The notes under the pieces: model-generated | What the model was told of the DNA's origin: nothing | The model's database searches: none | The model's input: the letters and a program-made list of their open reading frames with translations, nothing else | Program-made: the position numbers and the translations under genes | Assembly (NCBI RefSeq): GCF_030269925.1 | Contig: NC_085129.1 | Location: 18,529,501 to 18,593,500, forward strand | Direction of reading: 5' to 3' | Length of the DNA: 64,000 nucleotides | Source of the DNA: Bombyx mori | Taxonomy: Eukaryota; Arthropoda; Insecta; Lepidoptera; Bombycidae | Shown: piece by piece, positions 1-11,050 of the stretch | Layout: each line of letters starts with the position of its first letter | How positions within the stretch are numbered: position 1 is the stretch's first letter

Positions 1-111
1 CGCTTGTATTGGTCTTAGCGTGATTTTATATAGCCTATAGCCTTCCTCAATAAATGGGCTATCTAACACTGATTTTTTTTTTTCAAATCGGCCCAGCATT
101 TCCTGAGATTA

Positions 112-174
112 GCGCGTTCAACCAAACTAACACACAAACTCTTCAGCTTTATAATATTAGAATTAGTATAGATT
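112..174 (+). repeat. Tail of a degenerate interspersed repeat
   Basis: The stretch ends in an AAACTCTTCAGCTTTATAAT-like segment followed by TTAGTATAGATT. The same end motif closes the repeats near 12.07, 18.54 and 24.04 kb. It looks like the 3' end of a short decayed mobile element. Bases 1 to 111 show nothing I can identify apart from a poly-T run. Confidence 0.4.
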
Positions 175-178
175 AAAG

Positions 179-457
179 ATGCAACCTTGCTTTACGCCAC
201 AGCTTACTGGGAATAAACTAGATTGGTCACCATTAGCCACAACGCAACAGTCCATATTATCATGCAGTAGTCTCGAAACTCATCTCAAAACTCGCGAACT
301 GGACAACAGACGAAATAAACTGAAAAATAGACCGCCTTCCACCATTTTTTACAACTTCGTGGGTGGTGTTCTTACGTGTAGCTTCTGTTCGCGCACGTTT
401 AAGAACAAGATAGGCTACCATAGCCATATTAGAGCGCATGAGAGGCACAGACATTAG
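179..457 (+). CDS. Short ORF ending in a C2H2 zinc finger, probable transposon fragment
   Basis: This 92-residue frame ends in a C-x2-C-x12-H-x3-H pattern (CSFCSRTF...HSHIRAH), a correct C2H2 finger spacing, followed at once by a basic tail and the stop. The N-terminal part has no recognisable domain and the first ATG is arbitrary. The frame directly follows a repeat tail, so I read it as the C-terminal end of a mobile-element protein and not as a host gene. A terminal exon of a host zinc-finger gene lying mostly outside the window is possible but less likely. Confidence 0.25.
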   Translation: MQPCFTPQLTGNKLDWSPLATTQQSILSCSSLETHLKTRELDNRRNKLKNRPPSTIFYNFVGGVLTCSFCSRTFKNKIGYHSHIRAHERHRH

Positions 458-718
458 CTTGTAAGTTATTAAACAGAAAATTTTGGTCGCCACTGCCAAA
501 ACCGGCTTGGAACCATGATGATGATAGATTAAAATCAGAATAGCGTTGCATCTTTGGTATCTATACGCAATAAGCTTATCAATTGTTTTTGTCTATGCAT
601 TAGAAAACTTCACACTCCAAACTAAACGGAATGTTGTAGTGTTGAAAAAAAAAACGTAAATATAGTTAATCTAACAAGCCAAATTAAAAAATTAAAACTA
701 TTTACCCTGTATGTATGT

Positions 719-858
719 AACTATACTGAGACCTTAGAACTTATATCTCAAGGTGGGTGGCGCATTTACGTTGTAAATGTCTACGGGCTCCAGTAACCAC
801 TTAAAACCAGGTGGGCTGTGTGAGCTCGTCCACCCATCTAAGCAATAAATAAAAAAAC
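719..858 (+). repeat. SINE, Bm1-like, 5'-truncated
   Basis: It carries the SINE body from the GAGACCTTAGAACTTATATC motif through AGGTGGGCTGTG to CCCATCTAAGCAATAAA and an A-rich tail. The head and tRNA-like part are missing. Confidence 0.7.
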
Positions 859-1446
859 CCTATTTATTATTAGGTAATAAAAGTATCTATCGATTACAAT
901 TGTCGACACGCGCGCGAATTTTCAAATCAATCGGACTTCGAAGAGTCTGTGAAAATTAAGATATTCCAAGTCTAATCACAGCGGAGTCTACGCTGTATCA
1001 ATCGCGTTTGTCTGCCAACCGCGTGGCAGGAGAAGTCCTGGTCGTCCTGTACTTGGCGAAGCATCGTGGACAGTGAGATGAGGACTGCCGGCATGGCCCG
1101 GAGCGATGTCAAGAGCAAGTGTTAGACAGGGTCAAGCGGAGACAACTTGTGAGGGCCCTAAGTACCAGCGTGCTACCCTAGGACTACAACAACAGTCTAA
1201 TCAGCTCATGAGAATAAACAGATTTATATCGTACTAACGCGCCCGACAAACGTTGTCCTGTGAATGCATACACAAAAATTCATACAAGTCGATCCAGCTG
1301 CTTAGTTGCAGCATAGATAAATAGATACCGACTGCAGCGCCACCTGTCGGGCTGATTTGTGAATCTAAATTATCCAGGGCGCTCACCAAACGCATAAAAA
1401 ATCATTAAAATCGGTTCAGTCGTTTAGGAGGAGGAGTTCAGTCACA

Positions 1447-1563
1447 TTTTTACTGGTGGTAGAGGACTTCTTATGAGTCCGCACGGGTAGGTACCACCGC
1501 CCTGCCTATTTCTGCCGTGAAGCAGTAATGCGTTTCGGTTTGAAGGGTGGGGCAGCCGTTGTA
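1447..1563 (+). repeat. SINE, Bm1-like, internal fragment
   Basis: It starts at the ACTGGTGGTAG motif and ends at GGGGCAGCCGTTGTA, where a family B repeat takes over. This is a chimeric junction. Confidence 0.65.
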
Positions 1564-1569
1564 AATATA

Positions 1570-1776
1570 TGCAAGAGCCGTGCTTCGTAGAATCTACCAC
1601 CGGATCGGAAACGCGACCCACTGAGAAGATCTGGCGAGAAACTCAGTGGGCTGTGTCTGTGGGTTAATTTACTCGGAGAGCCCTTCGTAACAAGCGTCGG
1701 GTTCGACGAGAATAATGACAGGTGCTTGAGGTACCAAAAAGCACCGTTAGCGGATCGGGAGGATCCGAGATGATGT
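1570..1776 (+). repeat. Family B interspersed repeat, fragment
   Basis: It shares the CGCAGAATCTACCACCGGAT, GACCCACTGAGAAGATC and GTCGAGCCCTTC motifs with the copies at 4.6, 22.7, 26.6 and 53.1 kb. The poly-T end is missing. Confidence 0.6.
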
Positions 1777-2036
1777 GTGGCATTCACACGTACAGTAGAA
1801 TTATTTAAATATATCGTATAAGTTCTCCATTCTACAGACGAAAGAGCGGAACACTCCGCTATCAAAACAAAACCGTCATACAGGTGCCGCTGTCATAAGC
1901 CAATAAGATTAAGCTGACGCGCAAGTGCACGGGCCAAATGATTATAAGATGGCCGTACGCCAAAAACAGTAGGATAAAAAAGTATTTGTGGGTGTCTTAA
2001 CTGAAAATCGGTCTTAATTACGTTCGGATTTCGTTA

Positions 2037-2217
2037 CAATAAGGTGTTTTCCGAGCGCTATGACATGTCCTTCTTCAAACGAGGCTTGTGGAGAGTACTT
2101 AACGGTAGGCGGCGGCTTGGATCTGGATCTGGCATTGCTGACGTCCATAGGCGACGGTAACCATTCACCATCTGGTGGACCGTAAGCTCGACTGCCTATA
2201 CGGCAATATAAAAAAAA
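2037..2217 (+). repeat. LINE 3' end, 5'-truncated
   Basis: It encodes a trace of the reverse-transcriptase C-terminus (YDMSFFKRGLW-like, at TATGACATGTCCTTCTTCAA). The family's untranslated tail follows (GGTAGGCGGCGGCTTGG, then GGCGACGGTAACC), ending in an A-rich tract. The fuller copies at 23.2 and 61.7 kb show the same arrangement. Confidence 0.65.
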
Positions 2218-2371
2218 CTGCACTCGAAGAAAATCTACTTTTAATGCCCATCAAGGAATCTTCGTTGGCACGTACCAACATTCGCTTTCCCAGACAAGTG
2301 ACCTTGACTATTAAGTTTCCCACTTCAGACAAAGTCCAAGAGGAACGTGGTTCCGTTGCGCTTTGATAGCA

Positions 2372-2626
2372 ATGATTACATCGACTTTTATTGCTTAGAT
2401 AAGTGGACTAGCTCACAGTCCCCCTGGTGTTAAGTGGTTACTGGAGCCCATAGACGTCTACAACGTAAATGCGCTACCCACCTTGAGATATAAGTTCTAA
2501 GGTCTCAGTATAGCTACGACTGCCCCACCCTTCAAACCGAAACGCATTACTGCTTCACGGCTGCAATAGGCAGCGCGGTGGTGCCTACCCGCGCGGACTC
2601 ACAAGGGGTCCTACCACCGGTAAAAA
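2372..2626 (-). repeat. SINE, Bm1-like, minus orientation
   Basis: This is a reverse copy, from a T-rich tail (TTTATTGCTTAGAT) through GTTAAGTGGTTACTGGAGC to the CCTACCACC motif. The tRNA-like head is absent. Confidence 0.7.
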
Positions 2627-2842
2627 CCTTTCGTTTTTTGTAGCATTTACTGAAATGTTCGTTGAATTAACACTGAATTTATGTAGCGTAGTAATTTGAA
2701 TCATACAAAGAAACGACCTCGGGTTAATACGCGCTGACATAATTCTTCGCATTGCTGTAATTGGTGTTACCAGACCTACGCACTATTCATTTAAATAACT
2801 CTATACTATGAGCCGCATGCAGATCGCGCTTATGAAACGTAT

Positions 2843-3217
2843 TGTTACGACGGTAAGAGTAACGCCATCTATTGCCGAATAGCCGAACGAATATCGAAGG
2901 GTCTAGTAGCATCTAGAACGATCGAGAAGTACAACGCCATCTATTGTCAGATAGCTGAAACACAATACTAGATACGTTTGGAATATTCTCGATAATTCTA
3001 GGGATGTGGTACCGGCTATAAAAGCGTTGCAGAGATGACACGCAATTATTTAGTAATCGGAACTACTCGAAGCAAAACAGCGAACGGATCACCTGAAGCA
3101 AAGCGGAAGAAGCGAATTAAGAGTTTTAATGTGTTTGTTGAGTGTTTTAAGCTTTAATACAGTTTTAACTTGTAATTCGGTACAATTTTTATTTATCCCG
3201 AGCCCCAGCGAGTAACA
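2843..3217 (+). repeat. Solo LTR (375 bp) with GTAT target duplication
   Basis: It starts TGTTACG and ends GTAACA. The flanks are GTAT at 2839-2842 and 3218-3221, a 4-bp target duplication. A TATA-like CTATAAAAG lies near 3017, which fits transcription in this direction. Copies at 4.4 and 8.4 kb have the same ends in the opposite orientation. No internal retrotransposon region is adjacent, so this is a solo LTR, probably of a Ty3/Gypsy-type element (inference from the short duplication). Confidence 0.75.
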
Positions 3218-3234
3218 GTATCTATAAATCGAGG

Positions 3235-3464
3235 GGTGCGGACGAGCTCAAAGACCACCTGGTGCTAAGTGGTTACCGGAGCCCATAGACATCTACGACG
3301 TAAATGCCGCCACCCACTTTGAGATATGACTTGTAAGGTCTTAGTATCGTTACAACGGCTGCTCCATCGTTCAAACCGAAACGCATTACTGCTTCACGGC
3401 AGAAATAGGCAGGGTGGTGGTACCTACCCGCGCGGACTCACAAGAGGTCCTACCATCAGTAACT
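3235..3464 (-). repeat. SINE, Bm1-like, minus orientation
   Basis: This is a reverse SINE body immediately downstream of the solo LTR. Its end is marked by CCTACCATCAGTAACT. Confidence 0.65.
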
Positions 3465-3863
3465 AAACTTGGTACTTGGACCTTGGTCTTTTAAACCAAA
3501 TAGCCTTAGCCTATACCCTTCGATATACATATGAAATTAGTTTTAATTATGTTCAAGACTGGCGTAGTTCGAAGATACTACTGTCGAGTACTAAGTCGAA
3601 ACACAACGCCTAACCGTATTTAACGCATTTACGCAAACACAAATAATCAGGAGCTATTTATGGCACGGCGCTACGCATTCGTCTCGGCTACAATAGAGTA
3701 TTTGGTGTAATACAACTTCGGTAAGCTGTATCTGTGCAATCAAGCAGTCATGGCTCGCGTGTTGGTCGGGCGAACGCGGTTTTGCTTACGAGAGCTTCGG
3801 CGCTTTTCGGAAGCTTCGGGGGGGATTTTGTGAGTTTGAAGGGTTCAGAAGTCATTTTAGGCC

Positions 3864-4108
3864 AGTTACTGGTGGTAGGACATCTTGGGAGTCCGCACGG
3901 GTAGGTACCACCACACCTATTTCTTGAACCAGTAACGCGTTTCGGTTTGAAGGGTGGGGCAGCTGTTCTACTGTTAAAACTGAGACCTTACGCTCATGTC
4001 TCGAGGTGGGTGGAGGCGTTTACGTTGTAGATGTCTATGGTTTCCGGTAATAACTTAAGTCCAGGTGGGCTGTGAGCTCGTCCGCCTATCTAAGTAATAA
4101 AAAATAAA
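3864..4108 (+). repeat. SINE, Bm1-like
   Basis: The body runs from TTACTGGTGGTAGGACATC to CTAAGTAATAAAAAATAAA. The tRNA-like head is missing. Confidence 0.7.
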
Positions 4109-4367
4109 CCAAAACGACTTACGGTACTTGGCAATAGAGATGAGGATTGCAAATCGCCAAAAATGTTTATTCTTATTTCAGTGAGTTGGAATAGGTCGGA
4201 ATAGGTTGGAATAGGTACGGTCGGTCATAAATTCCGAACCTCAAGCCTCATGGTGTGGGTCGGCGACACTGGTCGTGACCCACAATTAGCTTAACGCTAG
4301 GTCAGCCGTATCGTTTATTTATAGAAACAAACATATAACATAGAAATAGATTAGGGATTACATATAT

Positions 4368-5129
4368 TGTTACGCGCTGGGGTTCGGGATAAATAAAAGT
4401 TCCACCAAAGGACAAGCTAGCACTGTATTAAAATTTCTGATTAAAGAACACTCACAGAACGCTTTAAAAGTCTGTATTCACTTCTTTCGCTTTGCTTCAG
4501 GTGATCCGTTCGCTGTTTCGTTTCGAGTAGTTCCGATTACTGACTAACTGCGTGTTTTTTTTTCCTACCTAAGCTGATAGCCTTGAGAGGTTATTTCAGC
4601 GGAACTTTAACTAGTAGGTGAGCTCACGGGGCTCAAACCGGAGAGTTGCTTACACTGACCCTAGCAAGAACAGTGCTTCGCAGAATCTACCACCCGATCG
4701 GAAATGCAACCCACTGAGAAGATCCGCCGAGAAACTCAGTGGGCTGTATCTGAGGGTTAATTTACTCGTCGAGCCCTTCATCGCAAGCGACAGGTTCGAC
4801 GAGAACGGTGGCCGGTGTTTGAGGTACCTAAAAGCACCGTTAGTGGATCGGGAGGATCCGAAATGACGTGTTTGGGGCGACGTCGACTGCTTTCCATTCT
4901 TTCCGCAGGATCGGGAGGCTGCGTGCCATCTCTGCAACGCTTTTATAGTCTATACTACATCCCTAGAATAGTCGAGAACATTCCTCACAGGTCGAGTACC
5001 TTCGATGTGTATTTCCGCTATCTGATAATAGATGGCGTTGCACTTCTCGGGCTTTATAGACGTTACTAGATCCTTCAATATTCGTTCGGCTATTCGGTGA
5101 TAGATGGCGTTACTCTTATCGGCGTAACA
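4368..5129 (-). repeat. Solo LTR, minus orientation, split by an insertion
   Basis: The outer ends are TGTTACGCGCTGG and GGCGTAACA, flanked by ATAT at 4364-4367 and 5130-5133. With the 4555-4918 insertion removed it aligns along its length with the LTR at 8430-8814. Its promoter side points to the minus strand. Confidence 0.75.
4555..4918 (-). mobile_element. Family B retroelement inserted in the LTR, with CTGCGTG duplication
   Basis: The insert is bounded by CTGCGTG at 4548-4554 and again at 4919-4925, a 7-bp target duplication. It begins with a T-run on the plus strand, so on its own strand it ends in poly(A), as expected for target-primed retroposition. It contains the family B core (CACTGAGAAGATC, GTCGAGCCC). 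This is the best-defined copy of family B in the window and fixes its ends at about 364 bp. Confidence 0.75.
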
Positions 5130-5737
5130 ATATCAATAACTAATCGATCCGACTGATGTTTTCCTTGGCACTGCTCTTAAATCCGAAAATTCGAAGCTTT
5201 TTTGTTGTAAACAAAAAATAATTAGATAAACATTTTGTACGTAGCGAACCGAATTTGGAGCCTAAACCGTTCTCGAATCCACTTGAAGAATTACTCGAAT
5301 AAATATGTGTTTTAAATCAATTTTGAATTGTATTAAAAATAAATATTTATAGATACGTATTGTTTTATTAACTGATTAATTGTCAGACTGATCGATTGTG
5401 AACAAGATAGGCAAATTGAAAAATATTGTTAATTATTATATGACGACAATCTAGATTTTTATTTTCCGTGATGTTGTCATCATTAAAACGGTCTATTTTA
5501 AGCTTTCCTGTTTTTTATTTATTTATGTCATTTTAAATAATACAAATACGAATCGATGGAGCATAAAACTCTATTTTTGACATGGGATCGCCGTTCTGAC
5601 TTGTTATCGTTCTCATCCATTGTATACGTGTTTTTATTTATTTATTCTGTAGACGAGTGAACTAGCTTATGGTCTATCGGCTTTAACCAGAGAATGTAGA
5701 TGTCATAACGTGAGTACCACCATCGACTGGCGGTAGT

Positions 5738-5870
5738 TTTGTTTTTCTACCTAAGCTGGTACGCCAGCGTAATTGAGCGAGTTGGTGAGCTCACGGGGCT
5801 TTAAGCTGAGGATCGGCGGTACTGTGTGCTTAGTACGCGTTTGTGTGCTTAAAACGCCTTCTGTCGCGAT
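5738..5870 (+). repeat. Family B fragment (tail end only)
   Basis: It shows TTTTTCTACCTAAGCTG and GTGAGCTCACGGGGCT, which mark the poly-T end of family B, then diverges before the core. Confidence 0.45.
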
Positions 5871-5874
5871 ACGT

Positions 5875-6490
5875 AGGTGAAAGGCACAGAAATATCCTAC
5901 ATACCGATGAAGAAATATTCACGATTGAAGAGCACTACAATGAGCAAAATGATAAAGCGTAGGCTCACAATTCTAAAAAACTGGTCAAGTGGTCGGAAAG
6001 GTACAACGTGGTCATCGTCCTGCGTCATAGATGGTTTGGTGGGGCGTGTCTTATCAAGGAGTCACAAAACTACATTTTTGTGAGTGAAAACTTCAGCCAA
6101 AGCGTATCAAGATACAGTCTTGGATCGTGTTGTGAAACCTCTCAGCAATACACTTTTTAAAAATATACCGTCGACTTTCCAGCATTACTCTACACCTGGT
6201 CACAAGGAACGAATTGTCTAAGCCTGGCTTGAAACCAACGTTCCGGACTTTATAAGAGCTGAAGACTGGCTCTCATCTAGCCCAGACCTCAACATTTTAG
6301 ACTTCAAATTATGGTCAGTTTTAGAGGACATGGCCATTCTCTAAAAGCCACGTCGACATTGAGTCTCTTAAAAAATCTTTGGTGAAAGCAATGGCGAAAT
6401 TTGCCTTGGAGACAGTGCGTAAATCCAGAAATTCGTGGCCAAACAGATTAAAGGCTTGCATAAAATCCAAGGGTGTCCATTTCGAATAAA
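5875..6490 (+). pseudogene. Mariner/Tc1 transposase relic
   Basis: Read across several frames, the segment encodes fragments of a mariner-type transposase. ILHTDE near 5897 carries what looks like the first catalytic aspartate. SSCVIDGLVGRV matches the conserved VMVWWGV block. SSSPDLNILDFKLWS near 6275 matches the SPDLNPLD block with a later catalytic aspartate. The remainder ends before the ATAAAAAATTTTTTT at 6488. Frameshifts and stops (for example TAG in the 5940-5970 region) make it non-functional, and the N-terminal DNA-binding part is missing. I saw no clear terminal inverted repeats. Confidence 0.75.
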
Positions 6491-6595
6491 AAATTTTTTT
6501 TGTCTTTTCTGAGAATTTAATAAATATTTAGGTAATTTTTTTTATAATATTACATTACTTCAGTAAAAAGAATGCATTTTCATTTGTAACAGAAC

Positions 6596-6855
6596 TTATG
6601 ACTGGGACTGAGTACTTGCATTCCTTCAGCTCTAACACTAGGAGCAGGCTTAGGGACCCCGATAACCGTAATCGTCGAACTCGACAAAGAGGTCGACGTG
6701 CAACCTAATCCATGCATCAGCCCGCTTAGTTTCTCGCCGGATCTTCTCAGCGGGTCGCGATTCCGATCCGGTAGTAGATTCATTCGCGAAGCAATTGCTC
6801 TTGAGTTGTTAGGTCTCCTTCGGAGGCGCTCGGGCAGTTGTTTATCAGACATGAG
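6596..6855 (-). repeat. Family C interspersed repeat, minus orientation
   Basis: It shares GATAACCGTAATCGTCGAAC, TTTCTCGCCGGATCTTCTCA and GGAGGCGCTCGGGCAG with the copies at 7.8, 10.7 and 29.1 kb. Family C is related to family B in its central GATCTTCTCAG(C/T)GGGTCGC block but has different ends. Confidence 0.6.
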
Positions 6856-6867
6856 ATCTAAGTCTTA

Positions 6868-6950
6868 GTTTTAACAGTACAACGGCTGCCCCGCCCTTCG
6901 AACCGAAACGCATTACTGCTTCACTGCAGAAATAGGCGGGGCGATGTGAC
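6868..6950 (-). repeat. SINE, Bm1-like, short fragment
   Basis: It contains ACAACGGCTGCCCCGCCCTT and CGAAACGCATTACTGCTTCA in minus orientation, abutting the family C copy. Confidence 0.55.
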
Positions 6951-7339
6951 ATACCATTATGATATTTCACGGATTAAGACGGTTGAGTTAGTAAAAATAA
7001 AAAGTTTTGGTGTCTGTTTTAACAAGAAAAAATATTATCTTCATTAGTGTGTTTTTTATTCTAATTTAGATGCGATTCTCGCGCGTTCCGGTTCGGAACT
7101 GGATTACTAAAGCAATATTTTGAATTTTGCACGCAACTGGACGTTATGTTTTGACCTTTAAAAGGAATATTCATCATTGAATTATGCATATAGTTTGATT
7201 AAAAATAATAAATAATATGTAATAAAAAATCATTATCATTGAAAAGTTTTTAGTTTTTAGAGTGAAGTCTGTTATTCAGTAAAAAGATAGTTCAGTTTTG
7301 TATATTTTATTAATACTGTTTACTATTTTATTTTTAACT

Positions 7340-7775
7340 AGCGGCCCGCTCCGGCTCCCCTCGGGTCTTTAACAAAAATTTCAACGATATTTGACGTTGT
7401 TTTATTTTTTTAAATAAATGAACACATTGCGGTATAACTAAATATAATATTTAGAAATATGCTATCGCGACACTTTTTGTGAATAATAATGTGTTCTACA
7501 AAGTCGTAGTACATTATTTTATTCTATCATCAATAGTTTTCGCAGGGCACGCGATGTAAAGAATATTTTGGGTAATTTTTTTACACCTACGGTTACATTA
7601 TTGGAGTTTTAGTACGGATCCCAAATTTTTTTCAAAAAAGATTATAGCCTATGTCACTGCAGAATAGTGTAGCTTCCAAACAGTGACAGAACTTTTCAAA
7701 TCGGTTCAGTAGTTTCGAAGCCTATTCAATACAAACAAACAAATCTTTCCTCTTTATAATATATCTACTTACTTA
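7340..7775 (+). repeat. Degenerate interspersed repeat
   Basis: The head CTAGCGGCCCGCTCCGGC and the end containing AAATCGGTTCAGTAGTTTCG, then ACAAACAAACAAATC and TTTATAATATA, match a class of decayed lepidopteran repeats. A related piece lies at 19.0-19.4 kb. No ORF remains. Confidence 0.45.
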
Positions 7776-7782
7776 CTCTCTT

Positions 7783-8080
7783 AGGCTTAGGGACCCTGGT
7801 AACCGTACTCGTCGAACTCGAATTCGACGTGCAACCTAACCTAAACATCAGTCCGCTGAGTTTTTCGCCTGATCTTCTCAGCGGGTCACGATTCCGATCC
7901 GGTAGTAGATTCATTCGCGAAGCAGTCATTCTTGAGTTGTTAAATCTCCTTTGGAAGCGCTCGGGCAGCTGTTAGTTAATCCCACCCCTCCTGGCTGAGC
8001 CTTGGCTCGCCCACCTGTCCTGGTGAAATTGGAAAAGACCAGGGCCACCAGTAATCCTTCAATCATGATAAAAAATAAAG
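7783..8080 (-). repeat. Family C interspersed repeat, minus orientation
   Basis: This is a nearly full copy, from the AGGCTTAGGGACCCTGGTAA end through the CTCAGCGGGTCACGATTCCG core to CTTCAATCATGATAAAAAAT at its A-rich side. Confidence 0.6.
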
Positions 8081-8429
8081 GAACTCGTGTCCCATAATTA
8101 CTCCTATTTGTATCGTGTCCATATTGATGAGAAATATACAATAAAATTGTAATGAAGACAAAAAGAAAACTAATCAATAAACAAATTACTGAATCAGAAA
8201 ATTAAATATGCATGTATAGTTGTTTCAAATAAATATACATTTTAATTTAGAATTTATAGCCTGCCATGGAGTTCGTTAATGACGTTTCAAATGGTCGTTA
8301 ATAAAAAAAAATACTAAAGGAGCAACTTCATTATTAATGCGCAAAGCAACATAAATTGCAGCGTCAAAGGCTTAATATTTATATTATGTTAAATTAAATT
8401 AAATATATTTTATATTGTATTTATAATAT

Positions 8430-8814
8430 TGTTACGCGCTGGGGTTCGGGATAAATAAATGTTCCACCAAATCACAACCTAAAACTGTATTAGCACTTAG
8501 AACACTTAAAACACTTCACAAACACTTTAAAATTCTCAATTCGCTTCTTCCGCTTCGCCTCAGGTGATTCGTTCGCCGTTTCGCTTCGAGTAGTTCCGAA
8601 CACTGACTGACTGCGTGCCATCTCTGCAACGCTTTGATAGTCGAGACGAAATCCCTGGAATCATCGAGAATATTCCACACAAGTCGAGTATTGTGTGTTA
8701 CCGCTATCTGACAATAGATGGCGTTGTACTTCTCGAGCGTTGTAGATGCTACAGATCCTTCGACATTCGTTCGGCTATTCGGCGATAGATGGCGTTACAC
8801 TTACCAGCGTAACA
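8430..8814 (-). repeat. Solo LTR (385 bp) with ATAT target duplication
   Basis: This is an intact copy, from TGTTACGCG to GCGTAACA, flanked by ATAT at 8426-8429 and 8815-8818. It lies in the opposite orientation to the copy at 2.8 kb. The short ORF crossing it (8718-8948) is a by-product of the repeat. Confidence 0.75.
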
Positions 8815-9224
8815 ATATATTTATAGTTATGGATGCAGATACGTTCTTCATCCAGACTGTGGTGAATGCGGACTGCATCAGCGAATCAACTAAAATACTA
8901 CCTCTAATGATACGAAATTTGTTTTTAACAGACTTAGAAAAAAGTTAGTGAGGTAATGTGTACATTTCGACTGTTTTTCTATTTGTGTGTCGTCGCCTCA
9001 GAGCTTCCTTCTAGGTGATACAATTTTCATGTTTTTTTGACGCGGTAAAGTCTTATAAATCGTTGAATACCGGCTGCACGCACGAAAAAGTGTCACGTTC
9101 CGCCTGAGCCTGAACGTGCGAGCGAGAGCGAGGAACAAGCGATAGAGAGACACGATCGGCCCAAGAGTTAATTTCTCGAAATAATTGTTATTTTCAATTA
9201 ACTCCTTCTTTGTATTATACAAAA

Positions 9225-9664
9225 TCTATATATTAATACGTGAAGCAAAAATTTTGCACCCTTTTTTACGAAAATTCCGCCGACGGAGGAGTATGAAATT
9301 TCCAACACTTATAGAGAACATAGAGAAAGAGTGCAGAATATTAATATTTTTTTAAAATTATGCATAAAAAATACATTAAATCAATTTAAAAAAAACGTTA
9401 CACACATTACCATGTATTTGACACACACACACATAATATATACTCTTTGTTTACTGTCAAACTTTTGTTATTGCTTAAAGTTTGTGGTCAATTTGAGAAT
9501 AGGTTAATATTTTTTATCTTTAAAATATTATTTGAGTGTAGTCTTGGCGAAATCTGTGATCACAGAAGTATAATAAATAATCTTTGACAATAGAACCATA
9601 ATAATGTTCAAAATTATAATTTCAATTAATTATAGTCGAATTTCGACTACCGCAGGTCCACCAG
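9225..9664 (+). mobile_element. Lep1-like non-autonomous Helitron
   Basis: It starts TCTATATATTAATACGTGAA and ends with the palindrome TAGTCGAATTTCGACTA a few bases before the terminus near CCACCAGT. A 5' TC and a hairpin just inside the 3' end are Helitron features. It encodes no protein. Related copies are at 15.1, 25.0 and 63.8 kb. Confidence 0.7.
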
Positions 9665-10039
9665 TAATGATAAAAATAAATAAATAAATGAATAAAAAAG
9701 CCTTTTAAGTCTTGCTTTTTATACAAAAAATTACACTATTAATATGCATGCAAAATCATTCACATTTTAAATTTATTATCCAATATTCATGCCTTTAAAG
9801 AGAAAAACTATAGAAATATTTTTGAATCTTGATTATTATTTAGATGTTATGATAATTCAGTGATAATAATTCAATTCAATTGGTAAAAGTATGCAATCTT
9901 TCATCAATGTCTCTTTGTGATGTTATTTATCACTTAAAACTATCGTCCGTAAATCGACTTTACAGGCAATCAATATTTATATATTTTTTTAAAGCAGTCT
10001 TTGTCGTGTCTTTTTCTTAACATCTGACTTCAATTACTT

Positions 10040-10118
10040 TTCTTATTTATTTATTGCTTAGATGGGTGGACGAGCTCACAGCCCACCTGTTGCTAAGTGG
10101 TTATCGGAGCCCGTAGAC
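10040..10118 (-). repeat. SINE, Bm1-like, short fragment
   Basis: It contains TTATTGCTTAGATGGGTGGA through GTTATCGGAGCCCGTAGAC, which is the SINE tail in minus orientation only. Confidence 0.6.
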
Positions 10119-10316
10119 AAAAGCGAATCTATATTTGTGCAGTACTTGTATAGCAAAATAATAATAAAAATGTGTTATAACAAAAAAGAATTTAGACTCA
10201 ATTAACAATAAAAAAAAAAATTACGCACTCTGACTGACTCTGATATTTATATAAGCTTTAAATTAGTTTTTTTAATTTCAAAATCTATATACAATAAATA
10301 ATAGTTTAAAAAATGA

Positions 10317-10490
10317 GCTTTTATAGAAAATCCAACTAAAAAAAATTATAAATTTATATATACTTATAATATAATCATTTTATTGTAAAAAAAGCGTGGG
10401 ATCCAAGGTGTCACTAGTTCTAATATATTATTGACAGATATGAGTAGAAGGATTATCATTTTGATAATATCTTAAAGAGCACTAAAACTA
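10317..10490. repeat. Partial copy of a palindromic element
   Basis: GCTTTTATAGAAAATCCAAC and TTTATTGTAAAAAAAGCGTG match the arms of the inverted repeat at 32701-32973. The following GATATGAGTAGAAGG matches the spacer of that element in reverse. Confidence 0.5.
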
Positions 10491-10689
10491 AAGCAAAATT
10501 TTAAGTTTTTTCGTGTTAAGAAAATCGTAAAGTTTTGATGAGTCTTAAAATTCAATAATAAAATCGAGGGATGAAAGAGTATTTGGTTTTAGCTTGCTGT
10601 TTAATCTAACTAGTTCAAGCTAGCTATTTTTGCAACTTTACAGGAGAGCCAAAGTTTCGAAAAAATATCATAACAAAAAACTTTTTTTT

Positions 10690-11050
10690 TATGATTGAAG
10701 GATTACTGGTGGCCCGGAGGCCTTTCCAGTTTCACCAGGACAGGTGGGCGAGCAAAGGCTCAGCCAGGATGGTCGGGATTTGCTAACAGCTGCCCGAGCG
10801 CCTCCGAAGAAGACCTAACAACTCAAGAGCAGCTGCTTCGCGAATGAATCTACTACCAGATCGGAATCGCGACCCGCTGAGAAGATCCGGCGAGAAACTC
10901 AGCGGGCTGATGCATGGGTTAGATTGCACGTCGACCTCTTTGTCGAGTTCGACGAGTACGGTTACCGGGGTTCCTAAACCTGATCCTAGTGTTAGAGCTG
11001 AAGGCGTTTAATGCAAGAGTTACTGGATCTGATGGATCCGTAATCTAGGG
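10690..11050 (+). repeat. Family C interspersed repeat
   Basis: This is the longest plus-strand copy. A T-run leads into GATTGAAGGATTACTGGTGG, then CAGGACAGGTGGGCGAG, the core GACCCGCTGAGAAGATCCGG, and an end near GGATCTGATGGATCCGTAA. Confidence 0.6.

Noticed and set aside
1506..1865. 119-residue minus-strand ORF
   Set aside because: It translates a SINE fragment and a family B fragment antisense. Similar SINE- and family B-derived ORFs recur near 4.7, 22.8, 26.6, 31.3, 35.7 and 53.1 kb.
8718..8948. 76-residue plus-strand ORF
   Set aside because: Its first half is LTR sequence and it ends in AT-rich DNA; chance frame.
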